Origin: an uncultured Clostridia bacterium
GTDB lineage: Bacteria > Bacillota > Clostridia > Oscillospirales > Oscillospiraceae
Direction: 5' to 3'
Length of the DNA: 32,182 bases
Assembly: GCA_946620645.1 (NCBI GenBank)
Contig: CAMONN010000007.1
Location: forward strand, 1-32,182
In this document: one piece after another, positions 8,393 to 16,639 of the stretch
Position numbering within the stretch: position 1 is the first letter of the stretch
Layout: each line of letters starts with the position of its first letter
Notes under the pieces: model-generated
Seen by the model: only the letters and a program-made list of their open reading frames with translations
What the model was told of the DNA's origin: nothing
Database searches by the model: none
Made by a program: the position numbers and the translations under genes

Positions 8393-9355
8393 TCATTCTT
8401 CCGGCAGAAGGCCAAACATTCTCCGCATATAATCCACCCGCTTCCGGCACATCAGCCGTGTGGTCGGCGCAGATACTTTCGTATCAAATCCGTGCATTGT
8501 CCCTCTGGTCTCGTGCAGCTCCACGGGGATGCCCTCCTGGCGCAGGAGATCTGCATAACAGATTCCGTCATCATGCAGGGGGTCGAACTCAGCCACCTCA
8601 ATATAAGCGGGAGGCAACCCGGTAAGGCTGTCAGCCTCCACAGGCGAACGATAAGCCAGCGGCGTTGCTGACGGGTCAGGGTTTGTAAGCGGACGCACCT
8701 TTCCTGACAGTGCAGAATTCCACATGGGTGTGTCCGTGTATTTCAGGCAGGAATCGCTGATATTCCGATCGTCCAGCCAGGGATAGATCAACAGTTGAAA
8801 CCGTGGATGAAGGGCGTGGCCGCGGTCCCGCGCCATCATGCAGGTTGTAACGGTCAGCGTGCCGCCTGCGCTGTCACCGCCGATTCCGATGCGCGAGGCA
8901 TCGATACCGAGTTCCTCCGCATGGTCACTCACCCAGCAGAATGCGGCATAACAGTCCTCCTGAGGAAAGGGGAAAGGATATTCCGGTGCAAGACGGTAGC
9001 GCACAAAGACAACTACACAGCCAAGCTCCCTGGCATAGGTGAGGGCGTGCCGATAATGACTGCCGGAGGCCTCAAAGACAAATCCGCCTCCATGGATGTT
9101 GATGAAGCAAGGCGCAGGCCTGTGAATGTTATCAGGTGTCAGAATCAGCAGTTCCATCACGCCTCCCCTGTAGGCCGGGATTTTCTGCAGGCGGGCTTTC
9201 ACATGCGAAGTTCTGAAAACGAAGGGCGGTATAATCATTGCCCTCTGAGCCAGGCGGACAAAGGGCCGGCTGACAGACGGGGTGAATCTGCTGTAGGGAA
9301 AGAACTCCCGCCTGATCGGGTATCTGGTTTTTGCCACATTATGCCCTCCCATCAT
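8393..9355 (-). CDS. Alpha/beta hydrolase, HSL-type esterase
   Basis: INIHGGGFVFEASGSHYRHA (HGGG oxyanion), GIGGDSAGGTLTV nucleophile motif. A GTG at 9337 with SD GGGAGGG is an alternative start. Confidence 0.88.
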   Translation of the reverse strand: MMGGHNVAKTRYPIRREFFPYSRFTPSVSRPFVRLAQRAMIIPPFVFRTSHVKARLQKIPAYRGGVMELLILTPDNIHRPAPCFINIHGGGFVFEASGSHYRHALTYARELGCVVVFVRYRLAPEYPFPFPQEDCYAAFCWVSDHAEELGIDASRIGIGGDSAGGTLTVTTCMMARDRGHALHPRFQLLIYPWLDDRNISDSCLKYTDTPMWNSALSGKVRPLTNPDPSATPLAYRSPVEADSLTGLPPAYIEVAEFDPLHDDGICYADLLRQEGIPVELHETRGTMHGFDTKVSAPTTRLMCRKRVDYMRRMFGLLPEE

Positions 9356-9373
9356 TTCTGATATTCCCTCAGG

Positions 9374-9414
9374 CGATGAGGGAAGGGCAGAAAACTACCG
9401 CCCTTCCCTCATCG
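9374..9414 (-). other. 15-bp hairpin between guaA and the esterase
   Basis: CGATGAGGGAAGGGC (9374-9388) / GCCCTTCCCTCATCG (9400-9414); no T-tract follows it on the minus strand. Confidence 0.6.
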
Positions 9415-9487
9415 TTTGACAGGAAACTTCAAACCGCAGTCGACAGAGTACCCTTTTCACCGCTCTCCTGACGGTCCGGATCTTCAG

Positions 9488-10468
9488 TTATTCGTACTCG
9501 ATCGTGGCAACAGGCTTGGGGCTCAGATCGTAGAGCACCCGGTTCACACCCTTCACTTCCGCAAGGATCCGGTCACGAATTTTGTAAAGCAGCTCGTAAG
9601 GGATCTCTTCAATGGTGGCGGCAGTGGCATCCACGCTGTTCACCGCACGGATAATGACCATCCAGTCATCCGTGCGCTTTCCGTTCTTGATGCCGGTGGA
9701 GGTAAAGGGCGGAACCACTGTAAAGTACTGCCAGACCTTTCCCTGAAGACCGGCGCCGGCAAACTCCTCCCGGAGGATTGCATCAGACTCCCGCACGGCC
9801 TCCAGACGGTCGCGGGTGATCGCACCGACGCAGCGCACGCCCAGCCCCGGGCCCGGGAAGGGCTGACGGAATACCATACTCTCGGGCAAGCCAAGAGCGA
9901 GACCGACCACGCGGACTTCATCCTTATACAGGAATTTGACCGGCTCAACCAGTTCAAAGTTCAGGTCCTCCGGCAGCCCTCCCACATTGTGGTGCGCCTT
10001 CACGCCGTCACTTTCCAGGATATCGGGATAAATGGTCCCCTGAGCCAAAAACTCTACGCCGTCCAGCTTCCGGGCCTCTTCCGCAAAGACATCGATGAAT
10101 TCTTTGCCGATGATCTTCCGCTTGGTCTCGGGGTCGGAAACTCCCGCCAGCTTGTCCAGGAAGCGGTCCACCGCATCGACATAGATCAGGTTGGCATTCA
10201 TCTGATTGCGGAACACCTCGATAACCTGCTCCGGCTCTCCCTTGCGGAGAAGCCCATGATTAACATGGACGCAGGTCAGCTGCCCGCCAACGGCACGAAT
10301 CAGCAGCGCCGCAACAACAGAGGAGTCCACACCGCCCGAAAGGGCAAGCAGGACCTTTCTGTTCCCGATCTGTCGGCGCAGAGCTGTCAACTGCTCATCG
10401 ATAAAGGCCCGGGCAAGTTCCGGAGTCGTAATCCTCTGCATGGATTCAGGGCGTTTGTTATTCTCCAT
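9488..10468 (-). CDS. guaA: GMP synthase ATP-pyrophosphatase subunit (stand-alone, no GATase domain)
   Basis: VLLALSGGVDSSVVAALL P-loop, VHVNHGLLRKGEPEQV, AQGTIYPDILES, GPGLGVRCVGAITRDRLE, C-terminus PVATIEYE. 326 aa only. Confidence 0.9.
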   Translation of the reverse strand: MENNKRPESMQRITTPELARAFIDEQLTALRRQIGNRKVLLALSGGVDSSVVAALLIRAVGGQLTCVHVNHGLLRKGEPEQVIEVFRNQMNANLIYVDAVDRFLDKLAGVSDPETKRKIIGKEFIDVFAEEARKLDGVEFLAQGTIYPDILESDGVKAHHNVGGLPEDLNFELVEPVKFLYKDEVRVVGLALGLPESMVFRQPFPGPGLGVRCVGAITRDRLEAVRESDAILREEFAGAGLQGKVWQYFTVVPPFTSTGIKNGKRTDDWMVIIRAVNSVDATAATIEEIPYELLYKIRDRILAEVKGVNRVLYDLSPKPVATIEYE

Positions 10469-10635
10469 AGTCAGTCCCTCTCTTATTTTTTGATGGCGTG
10501 AATTATATCACAGCATCCCCGCCGCTTTCAACAGATTTTTCGCGGATGGGAGCTGAAAATATACCTGCGTACCACTCAAAAAATGTTAACATTGACGACA
10601 GTTAAAATTTGCCAATTGTTCCGAAAGACCCGTTG

Positions 10636-10664
10636 CGCTCGCCCATGGAAAATGATAGAATGAG
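10636..10664 (+). promoter_or_regulatory. Candidate promoter of the ymdB-like operon
   Basis: TTGCGC, 17-bp spacer, TAGAAT read by eye upstream of 10720. Confidence 0.45.
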
Positions 10665-10719
10665 AACACAAGTAAACCGGCTCCCCTGGAGGGGAGCTCC
10701 CTGAGATTGAGGCAAAAGC

Positions 10720-11493
10720 ATGAAAATCAATATTCTTGCCGTCGGGGACGTTTGCGGCGTCCCCGGTCTGCAGTTTCTGGAAAGCAATCTGAAACAGTTT
10801 CAGCAATCCAATGAGATCGCCTTCACTGTTGTCAACGGTGAAAACGCCAACGTAGTCGGCGTCACCCCGAAACAGGCACAGCAGATTTTCCGCGCCGGGG
10901 CCGATGTCATCACCCTTGGCAACCACACCTGGGTCCGTACCGAGATGCAGGACTATCTGACCGTTGAACCCCGGATTCTGCGTCCCGTAAACTATGCTCC
11001 CCAATGCCCCGGACGCGGGATCTCCGTTTTCAGGACGGCTTTCGGGGATGTCTGCGTAATGAACCTCCTCGGTCGCTTCACCCTGGACAGCAACACCGAC
11101 AACCCCTTCCCCATCGCAGACGGCTATATGAGCGAGATTCGTGAGAAGATCATCCTGGTGGACTTTCACGCCGAGGGCAGCAGTGAAAAGCGGGCCATGG
11201 GGTACCTGCTTGACGGGAGAGCAACAGCAGTCTGGGGCACCCACACCCATGTACAGACCTCAGACGCCTGTGTGCTGCCAAAAGGCACCGGATATATTAC
11301 GGACCTCGGTATGACAGGTCCTGTTCACTCGGTGCTGGGTGTAGACCCGCAGCAGAGCATCGGGAAATTCATGGGCAACCCCCCTATGCGCTATGATTCG
11401 GCCAAGGGCCCGGCAAAAATGGAAGGCTGCATCTTTACGGTGGATACCGAAAGCGGGAAATGCCTGAACGCAGAGAGTGTGAGGCTGTTATGA
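10720..11493 (+). CDS. YmdB-like metallophosphoesterase (TIGR00282 family)
   Basis: INILAVGDVCGVPG, VVNGENAN, ITLGNHTW, WGTHTHVQTSD, GMTGP. Confidence 0.9.
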   Translation: MKINILAVGDVCGVPGLQFLESNLKQFQQSNEIAFTVVNGENANVVGVTPKQAQQIFRAGADVITLGNHTWVRTEMQDYLTVEPRILRPVNYAPQCPGRGISVFRTAFGDVCVMNLLGRFTLDSNTDNPFPIADGYMSEIREKIILVDFHAEGSSEKRAMGYLLDGRATAVWGTHTHVQTSDACVLPKGTGYITDLGMTGPVHSVLGVDPQQSIGKFMGNPPMRYDSAKGPAKMEGCIFTVDTESGKCLNAESVRLL

Positions 11494-12605
11494 GACATAT
11501 CAGAATTATCCATGCGGCGGATTTTCATCTTGATTCCCCCTTTGAAGGACTGTCAGCCGCCAAAGCAGCAGTCCGGAGGGGTGAGCAGCGGGATCTGCTT
11601 GCGGCACTGGTGAAGCTTGCCGCTGATGAAGAGGTCGACCTCATGCTCCTCAGCGGTGACCTGCTGGACAGCGAGACATCCTACCGTGAAACCGGCGAGG
11701 CCCTGGTTGCCGCCCTTTCGGAGGCCCCCTGCCCGGTTTTCATTGCTCCGGGCAATCACGACTATTACAACGGCCGCTCGGTTTATGCCCGGCTGAAACT
11801 TCCGGAACAGGTGCGGGTCTTTACAAAGAACTCCATTCACTTCTACTCTGTACCAGGCTGTGATGCCAGGGTTTACGGCGCCGCATTCACGGACCGGCAC
11901 AGCGCCCCCCTTCTTCGAGGCTTTCAGGCAGAACGGAAGGCCGGGATCTATAACCTGCTCTGCATGCACGGTGAAGTTGGGAACAGCGCCTCTCTTTATA
12001 ACCCCATCACAGTTGAAGATCTTGCCGCCAGCGGCATGGATTACGTCGCTCTGGGACACATTCACCAGGCTTCGGGTCTCCTGAAAAGCGGAAGCACCTG
12101 GTACTCCTGGCCTGGCTGTCCGGAAGGACGCGGCTTCGACGAGACCGGTGAAAAAACAGTAAACCTTGTTACCCTGGAGGGAACCTCTGCAACACTTGAG
12201 GCCCGCTCTATTGCCAGGCGGCACTATCACTCAATGGTTCTGGATGTAAGCGGAAAGGATCCCCTGCTGCTGATTCACACCTCGCTGCCGGAGGATCCCT
12301 CTGAGGACATTTACCGCATCACCCTCACCGGCAGCACCGAGCACTCTCCGGATCTGCTGCGCCTGCATCAGAATCTGGACGGAATGTTCTTCTCCCTCCG
12401 GTTGGAAGACCGGACTTCTCCCCCCGCCGACATCTGGGAATCCGCCGGGACTGACACCCTGCGGGGTCTCTTCCTTTCAAAGCTGAGGGCCCGCTACGAC
12501 GCTGCGCAGGACGACGAGCAGAAAATGCGGATTGAGCAGGCGGTGCGCTGGGGACTTGCTGCACTGGACAACGCTGAGGAGGTGGTCGTTCATGGTCATC
12601 CGTAA
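11490..12605 (+). CDS. SbcD/YhaO-like metallophosphoesterase (DNA repair exonuclease family)
   Basis: RIIHAADFHLDSPFEGL, LLSGDLLD, APGNHDYYNG, VALGHIHQ. ATG at 11490 overlaps the ymdB-like stop (ATGA). Confidence 0.88.
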   Translation: MRHIRIIHAADFHLDSPFEGLSAAKAAVRRGEQRDLLAALVKLAADEEVDLMLLSGDLLDSETSYRETGEALVAALSEAPCPVFIAPGNHDYYNGRSVYARLKLPEQVRVFTKNSIHFYSVPGCDARVYGAAFTDRHSAPLLRGFQAERKAGIYNLLCMHGEVGNSASLYNPITVEDLAASGMDYVALGHIHQASGLLKSGSTWYSWPGCPEGRGFDETGEKTVNLVTLEGTSATLEARSIARRHYHSMVLDVSGKDPLLLIHTSLPEDPSEDIYRITLTGSTEHSPDLLRLHQNLDGMFFSLRLEDRTSPPADIWESAGTDTLRGLFLSKLRARYDAAQDDEQKMRIEQAVRWGLAALDNAEEVVVHGHP

Positions 12606-14508
12606 ACTGCAGGCCTCCTTTGGAAAGCTGCAGGGCGAAACCCTTCGCTTTCATGACGGGCTGAATGTGATTTACGCCCCGAACGAAAGCGGCAAGTCCA
12701 CCTGGTGCGCCTTCATCCGCACCATGCTCTACGGCATTGACTCCTCTGAACGCTCCCGGGACGGATTCCTGCCGGACAAGCAGCGCTATGCACCCTGGTC
12801 CGGCGCTCCGATGGAGGGCCACATGGAACTTCGGGCCGACGGAGCCGACATCACACTGCAGCGGCGCACCGCCGCCCGCTCTGCCCCCATGCGGGATTTC
12901 AGCGCAGTCTACACCGGTACCAACAACCCCGTAGAGGGGATGACCGGTCAAAACTGCGGAGAACTTCTGACCGGCGTCAGCAGGGATGTGTTCCGGCGAA
13001 GTGCTTTTATTGCCCAGGGTGCGGTGGCAGTCTCCGGGAGCCCGGAGCTGGCAAAGCGCATTCAGGCCATTGTTTCCAGCGGTGATGAGCAAACCTCCTA
13101 CAGTGAGGCGGAGGCCCGGCTCAAGACCTGGCAGCACCGCCGGCGCTATCACCGGAAGGGACTGCTGCCGGCGCTGGAGGGCGAGATGGATGAAGCCCAG
13201 CGCCAGCTGAGCGATATCAGCACCTCAGCTGAAACCGTCCACAGCATGGAGCAGGAACTGCACGGAATGCTGCAGCGCTGCGAAGCACTGGAGGAGTCCG
13301 TAAATGACGCACGCCGGCGCCAGCGGAACGACGCGCTGAAGAAAATCCGGGATGGAAGAGCTGATGTGCAGCGCCGCAGTGACGATCATGATGCCGCTCT
13401 CGCAGAGCTTGCCCGCAGCCGGGAAGCTCTGCAGCGCAGCGATTTCGGCGACCGCAGCCGGGAAGCTCTGGAGGAAGAGGTCCAGCGTGACCTGGATGCA
13501 CTGGCGGATGCAGAGGAAGACAGCCGAAGCCGTCTCGCGCTCCTGCCTGCCGTGCTGTGCTCCATTCTGGCAATCGTGTTCGCGGGTCTCACGGGATTAC
13601 GAAGCAGTCTTCCCCTAATTCTTGGAGCGGGCCTCATGTGTCTGGGTGCGATCTTCTTCTTTTTCCGCTATTCCCGCATCCGTCAGGCCGCCCTGGAAGC
13701 TGAATCTGTCCGGGACCGTATCCTGCGGAAATACCGGGTTGCCGTACCGGAGGATATTCCCGGCATCCTCACGGAATACTATGCGATGGAGGATGCCATA
13801 CGGGCTGCGGAAAAGGAGGAGCTTCAGAGCCGTGACCGCCTGGACAGAACCCAGGAGGCCCTTCACCAGTTGGAAGAGGCCGCCGTCAGCGAGCTGGACT
13901 TTGCCGGCGGTGATTCCGAGGCAGCGCGCCTCAGCAGGGCACTGACCGCCGCAAGAAAAGACGCCTCCACACTTTCGGAGAAAATTTCCGGTCTGAAGGG
14001 ACGCCTCTCCGCCATGGGCGACCCATTGGTGGTAGCAAGCTCTCTCCGCCAGTTTCAGGAAAGCCACCGGCAGATTCAGGCGGAATACGACGCTATTACT
14101 CTTGCTCAGGAACTTCTGCGGGAGGCTGATCAGGAAATACAGAGCCGTTTCTCCCCCGCGCTCAGCAGCCTTGCGGCAAAATATATGAACGAGATGACCG
14201 GCGGACGCTATGAAGAGCTGATGGTGGGGCAGGACTTTTCCGCGCGTACCCGTATTCAGGGAGATACCGTTTCCCACGATGCGGAATATTTGAGCGCCGG
14301 TACCTCCGACCTCATGTATCTTGCCGTTCGTCTGGCCGTCTGCGAGCTGGCACTGCCTGAAGGCGAGCCCTGTCCGCTGATTCTGGATGACGCACTGGTC
14401 AATCTCGATGAAACCCGGGAGGCTCAGGCCATGAAGCTACTGAAGCGGATCGCCCTGCAGCGTCAGGTCATTCTTTTCACCTGCCGAAAGCCTGCCGGAT
14501 TCGAATAA
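12592..14508 (+). CDS. SbcC/YhaN-like AAA ATPase with internal hydrophobic hairpin
   Basis: Walker A YAPNESGKST, signature YLSAGTSDLMYLAVRLA, Walker B PLILDDALVNLDE; long charged coiled-coil regions; ATG at 12592. Confidence 0.87.
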   Translation: MVIRKLQASFGKLQGETLRFHDGLNVIYAPNESGKSTWCAFIRTMLYGIDSSERSRDGFLPDKQRYAPWSGAPMEGHMELRADGADITLQRRTAARSAPMRDFSAVYTGTNNPVEGMTGQNCGELLTGVSRDVFRRSAFIAQGAVAVSGSPELAKRIQAIVSSGDEQTSYSEAEARLKTWQHRRRYHRKGLLPALEGEMDEAQRQLSDISTSAETVHSMEQELHGMLQRCEALEESVNDARRRQRNDALKKIRDGRADVQRRSDDHDAALAELARSREALQRSDFGDRSREALEEEVQRDLDALADAEEDSRSRLALLPAVLCSILAIVFAGLTGLRSSLPLILGAGLMCLGAIFFFFRYSRIRQAALEAESVRDRILRKYRVAVPEDIPGILTEYYAMEDAIRAAEKEELQSRDRLDRTQEALHQLEEAAVSELDFAGGDSEAARLSRALTAARKDASTLSEKISGLKGRLSAMGDPLVVASSLRQFQESHRQIQAEYDAITLAQELLREADQEIQSRFSPALSSLAAKYMNEMTGGRYEELMVGQDFSARTRIQGDTVSHDAEYLSAGTSDLMYLAVRLAVCELALPEGEPCPLILDDALVNLDETREAQAMKLLKRIALQRQVILFTCRKPAGFE

Positions 14509-14526
14509 TCTACCTGGGAGTGTACT

Positions 14527-15225
14527 ATGATTGCAGTACTTGTCAACACTGTCGCCGTCCTTGCGGGCAGCATCATCGGGATTCTTTTCCGGAACCGTCT
14601 GAAGGAGTCCCTTCGCAACAGCGTCATGAAGGCTCTTGGCCTCTGCACGCTGCTCATCGGTATTATGAGCGCTGTTGAAACGAAGGAACTGCTCTGTATT
14701 ATTATCTGTATGGTACTGGGAACCCTGCTCGGTGAAGTACTGCATATAGATGACAGAATTGAAAATGCGGCGGACAGCATCAAAGGAAAGCTTCTGAAGG
14801 GGCGCTCCGGCGGGGCCGGGATGGAAAGCTTTACAGACGGTTTTGTTTCCGCCAGCATTCTCTTCTGTATCGGCTCCATGACCATTGTAGGCTCTCTCGA
14901 AGCCGGGATTCGTCACAATTACAGCATCCTTTTCGCTAAAAGCACCATGGACTTCATCTCATCTATGGCCTTCGGTGCCGCCATGGGGTACGGAGTCACC
15001 TGCTCAGCTGCATTTGTGCTCGTGTTTCAGGGGGCGCTGGTTCTTCTCTCCACCTGGATCGGATCCGCCCTCAGTGATGCCGTCGTTACCGAAATGTCCG
15101 CCGTAGGCGGAGTGATCCTCCTGGGGATGGCGCTGAACCTGCTGGGCTGCACCAGGGAGCGCATCAAAGTCGCCAATATGCTCCCGGCAATCTTTTTACC
15201 GATCCTCTACCTGGCGCTGTTTTGA
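14527..15225 (+). CDS. DUF554 family membrane protein
   Basis: MIAVLVNTVAVLAGSIIGILFRNRLKESLRNSVMKALGL...GSMTIVGSLEAGI, typical DUF554 size and hydrophobicity. Confidence 0.88.
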   Translation: MIAVLVNTVAVLAGSIIGILFRNRLKESLRNSVMKALGLCTLLIGIMSAVETKELLCIIICMVLGTLLGEVLHIDDRIENAADSIKGKLLKGRSGGAGMESFTDGFVSASILFCIGSMTIVGSLEAGIRHNYSILFAKSTMDFISSMAFGAAMGYGVTCSAAFVLVFQGALVLLSTWIGSALSDAVVTEMSAVGGVILLGMALNLLGCTRERIKVANMLPAIFLPILYLALF

Positions 15226-15257
15226 GCGCGCCCCCGAAAAGCTGTGCAAAATGCCAG

Positions 15258-15286
15258 TTGACAAAGGGAGTGCCTCCCGCTATAAT
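15258..15286 (+). promoter_or_regulatory. Consensus sigma-A promoter of the pyr operon
   Basis: TTGACA (15258-15263), 17-bp spacer, TATAAT (15281-15286). Confidence 0.88.
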
Positions 15287-15292
15287 CTTTGC

Positions 15293-15393
15293 AGCTTTAA
15301 GGCGATCCGGAGAGGTCGGCAAGGGTATGATAGGAATGTGGCGGGGTTTCCCGCTTTCTGTGTCCTGCCGTTTTCCGGCGGGGCACTTTTTTT
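15293..15393 (+). promoter_or_regulatory. PyrR-type attenuator leader
   Basis: GATCCGGAGAGGTCGGCAAGGGT (15304-15326) matches the PyrR binding-loop pattern (UCCnGnGAGGyU...GmAGGnU); terminator GTGTCCTGCCG-TTTT-CCGGCGGGGCAC-TTTTTTT (15360-15393) follows, just before pyrC. Confidence 0.85.
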
Positions 15394-15414
15394 GAGGTTG
15401 CGGAGGGCTAATCA

Positions 15415-16578
15415 ATGATGTTTCCTGAGGGAATCAAGAAATATGGCACAGAACCTGTATTCACTCCCAGTGCCGATTTCAGCTCCGTTCTCTCTTCTTT
15501 CTCCGGGCTGGACCCGGACAGGTTAATGTTTTTACCCGGCTTTTGCGATGTACACGTACATTTTCGCGAGCCGGGTTTTTCATATAAGGAAACCATCCGT
15601 ACCGGTGCCCGGGCCGCAGCCGCCGCGGGAACAACCGCCGTATGCACCATGCCGAACCTGAATCCCGTTCCGGACTCGGTGGAGCACCTGCGCCCTCAAC
15701 TGGAGAAGATTAAAGAAACCTGCATTCAGGTACTCCCCTACGGTTCCATCACTCGTGGTGAAAAGGGGCAGGAGCTGGCCGACCTTGAGGCCCTCGCCCC
15801 GTACGTCGTCGCTTTTTCGGACGATGGAGTCGGCGTGGCGGATGACGGACTGATGCGGGAGGCCATGCGGCGCAGCGACGAGCTGGGCAAAGTAATTGCC
15901 GGGCACTGTGAGGATATGCGCTATGAGGATCCGCGGGAGCGCGAATGGCGTGAGCTGGAGCGGAACATCCGCCTGTCCGATGAGACCGGCTGCGCCTTTC
16001 ACGCCTGTCATCTCTCTACGGTGGAGTCGGTTTCTCTGATCCGTGATGCGAAGAAATCCCATCTGAACGTCAGCTGCGAGACAGCTCCCCACTATCTGCT
16101 TCTGAACAGGGATCTTCTGGAAGATCACGGCCGGTTCAGGATGAATCCTCCTGTTCAGGCAAAAGCGGACCAGGAAGCCCTGCTTGAGGCGCTGTCAGAC
16201 GGTACCATCGATATGATCGCAACGGACCACGCGCCCCATTCCGCAGAAGAAAAAAGCCGTGGCTTTCGCGGCAGCCTGAACGGAGTGGTGGGACTGGAAT
16301 CCGCATTTCCGACACTCTACACCGGGCTTGTCAAAACCGGAATGCTCTCTCTTGAGCAGCTGGTAGAGCGGATGGCCTTTTCTCCCCGCAAGCGCTTCGG
16401 CATCCCCTTGGGGAAAGAATTCGCCCTCTGGGATCTTGGGACGGAATACGTACTGGATGCCTCCCGTTTTCAGAGTCTGGGGCACTCCTGCCCCTTTGAC
16501 GGATGGAAGGTTCTGGGACGCTGTCTGATGACGGTTATGGAAGGCTTTGTTGTCTTTACTGCGGATCCCGTTCTTTGA
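15415..16578 (+). CDS. pyrC: Dihydroorotase
   Basis: GFCDVHVHFREPGFSYKETIRTG, AGHCED, HACHLST, IATDHAPHS; PyrR-like leader; RBS CGGAGGG. Confidence 0.92.
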   Translation: MMFPEGIKKYGTEPVFTPSADFSSVLSSFSGLDPDRLMFLPGFCDVHVHFREPGFSYKETIRTGARAAAAAGTTAVCTMPNLNPVPDSVEHLRPQLEKIKETCIQVLPYGSITRGEKGQELADLEALAPYVVAFSDDGVGVADDGLMREAMRRSDELGKVIAGHCEDMRYEDPREREWRELERNIRLSDETGCAFHACHLSTVESVSLIRDAKKSHLNVSCETAPHYLLLNRDLLEDHGRFRMNPPVQAKADQEALLEALSDGTIDMIATDHAPHSAEEKSRGFRGSLNGVVGLESAFPTLYTGLVKTGMLSLEQLVERMAFSPRKRFGIPLGKEFALWDLGTEYVLDASRFQSLGHSCPFDGWKVLGRCLMTVMEGFVVFTADPVL

Positions 16579-16639
16579 TGCTTTTTCCTGAGCCTGTTTT
16601 TCACTGCTTCAGAATTATTATACCGGGAGGTTTTCAGTT

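Noticed and set aside
9416-10501. 361-aa plus-strand ORF
   Set aside because: Lies antisense to guaA over its whole length; composition is a reverse-complement shadow of a conserved gene, with no recognisable domain.
10582-10593. Palindrome AATGTTAACATT between guaA and the ymdB-like gene, considered as a regulator site
   Set aside because: Short AT-rich palindrome, no match to an operator I can name and no second copy seen.
11553-13152. Minus-strand ORFs at 11553-12230 and 12325-13152
   Set aside because: Antisense to the SbcD-like and SbcC-like genes; low-complexity shadow composition.
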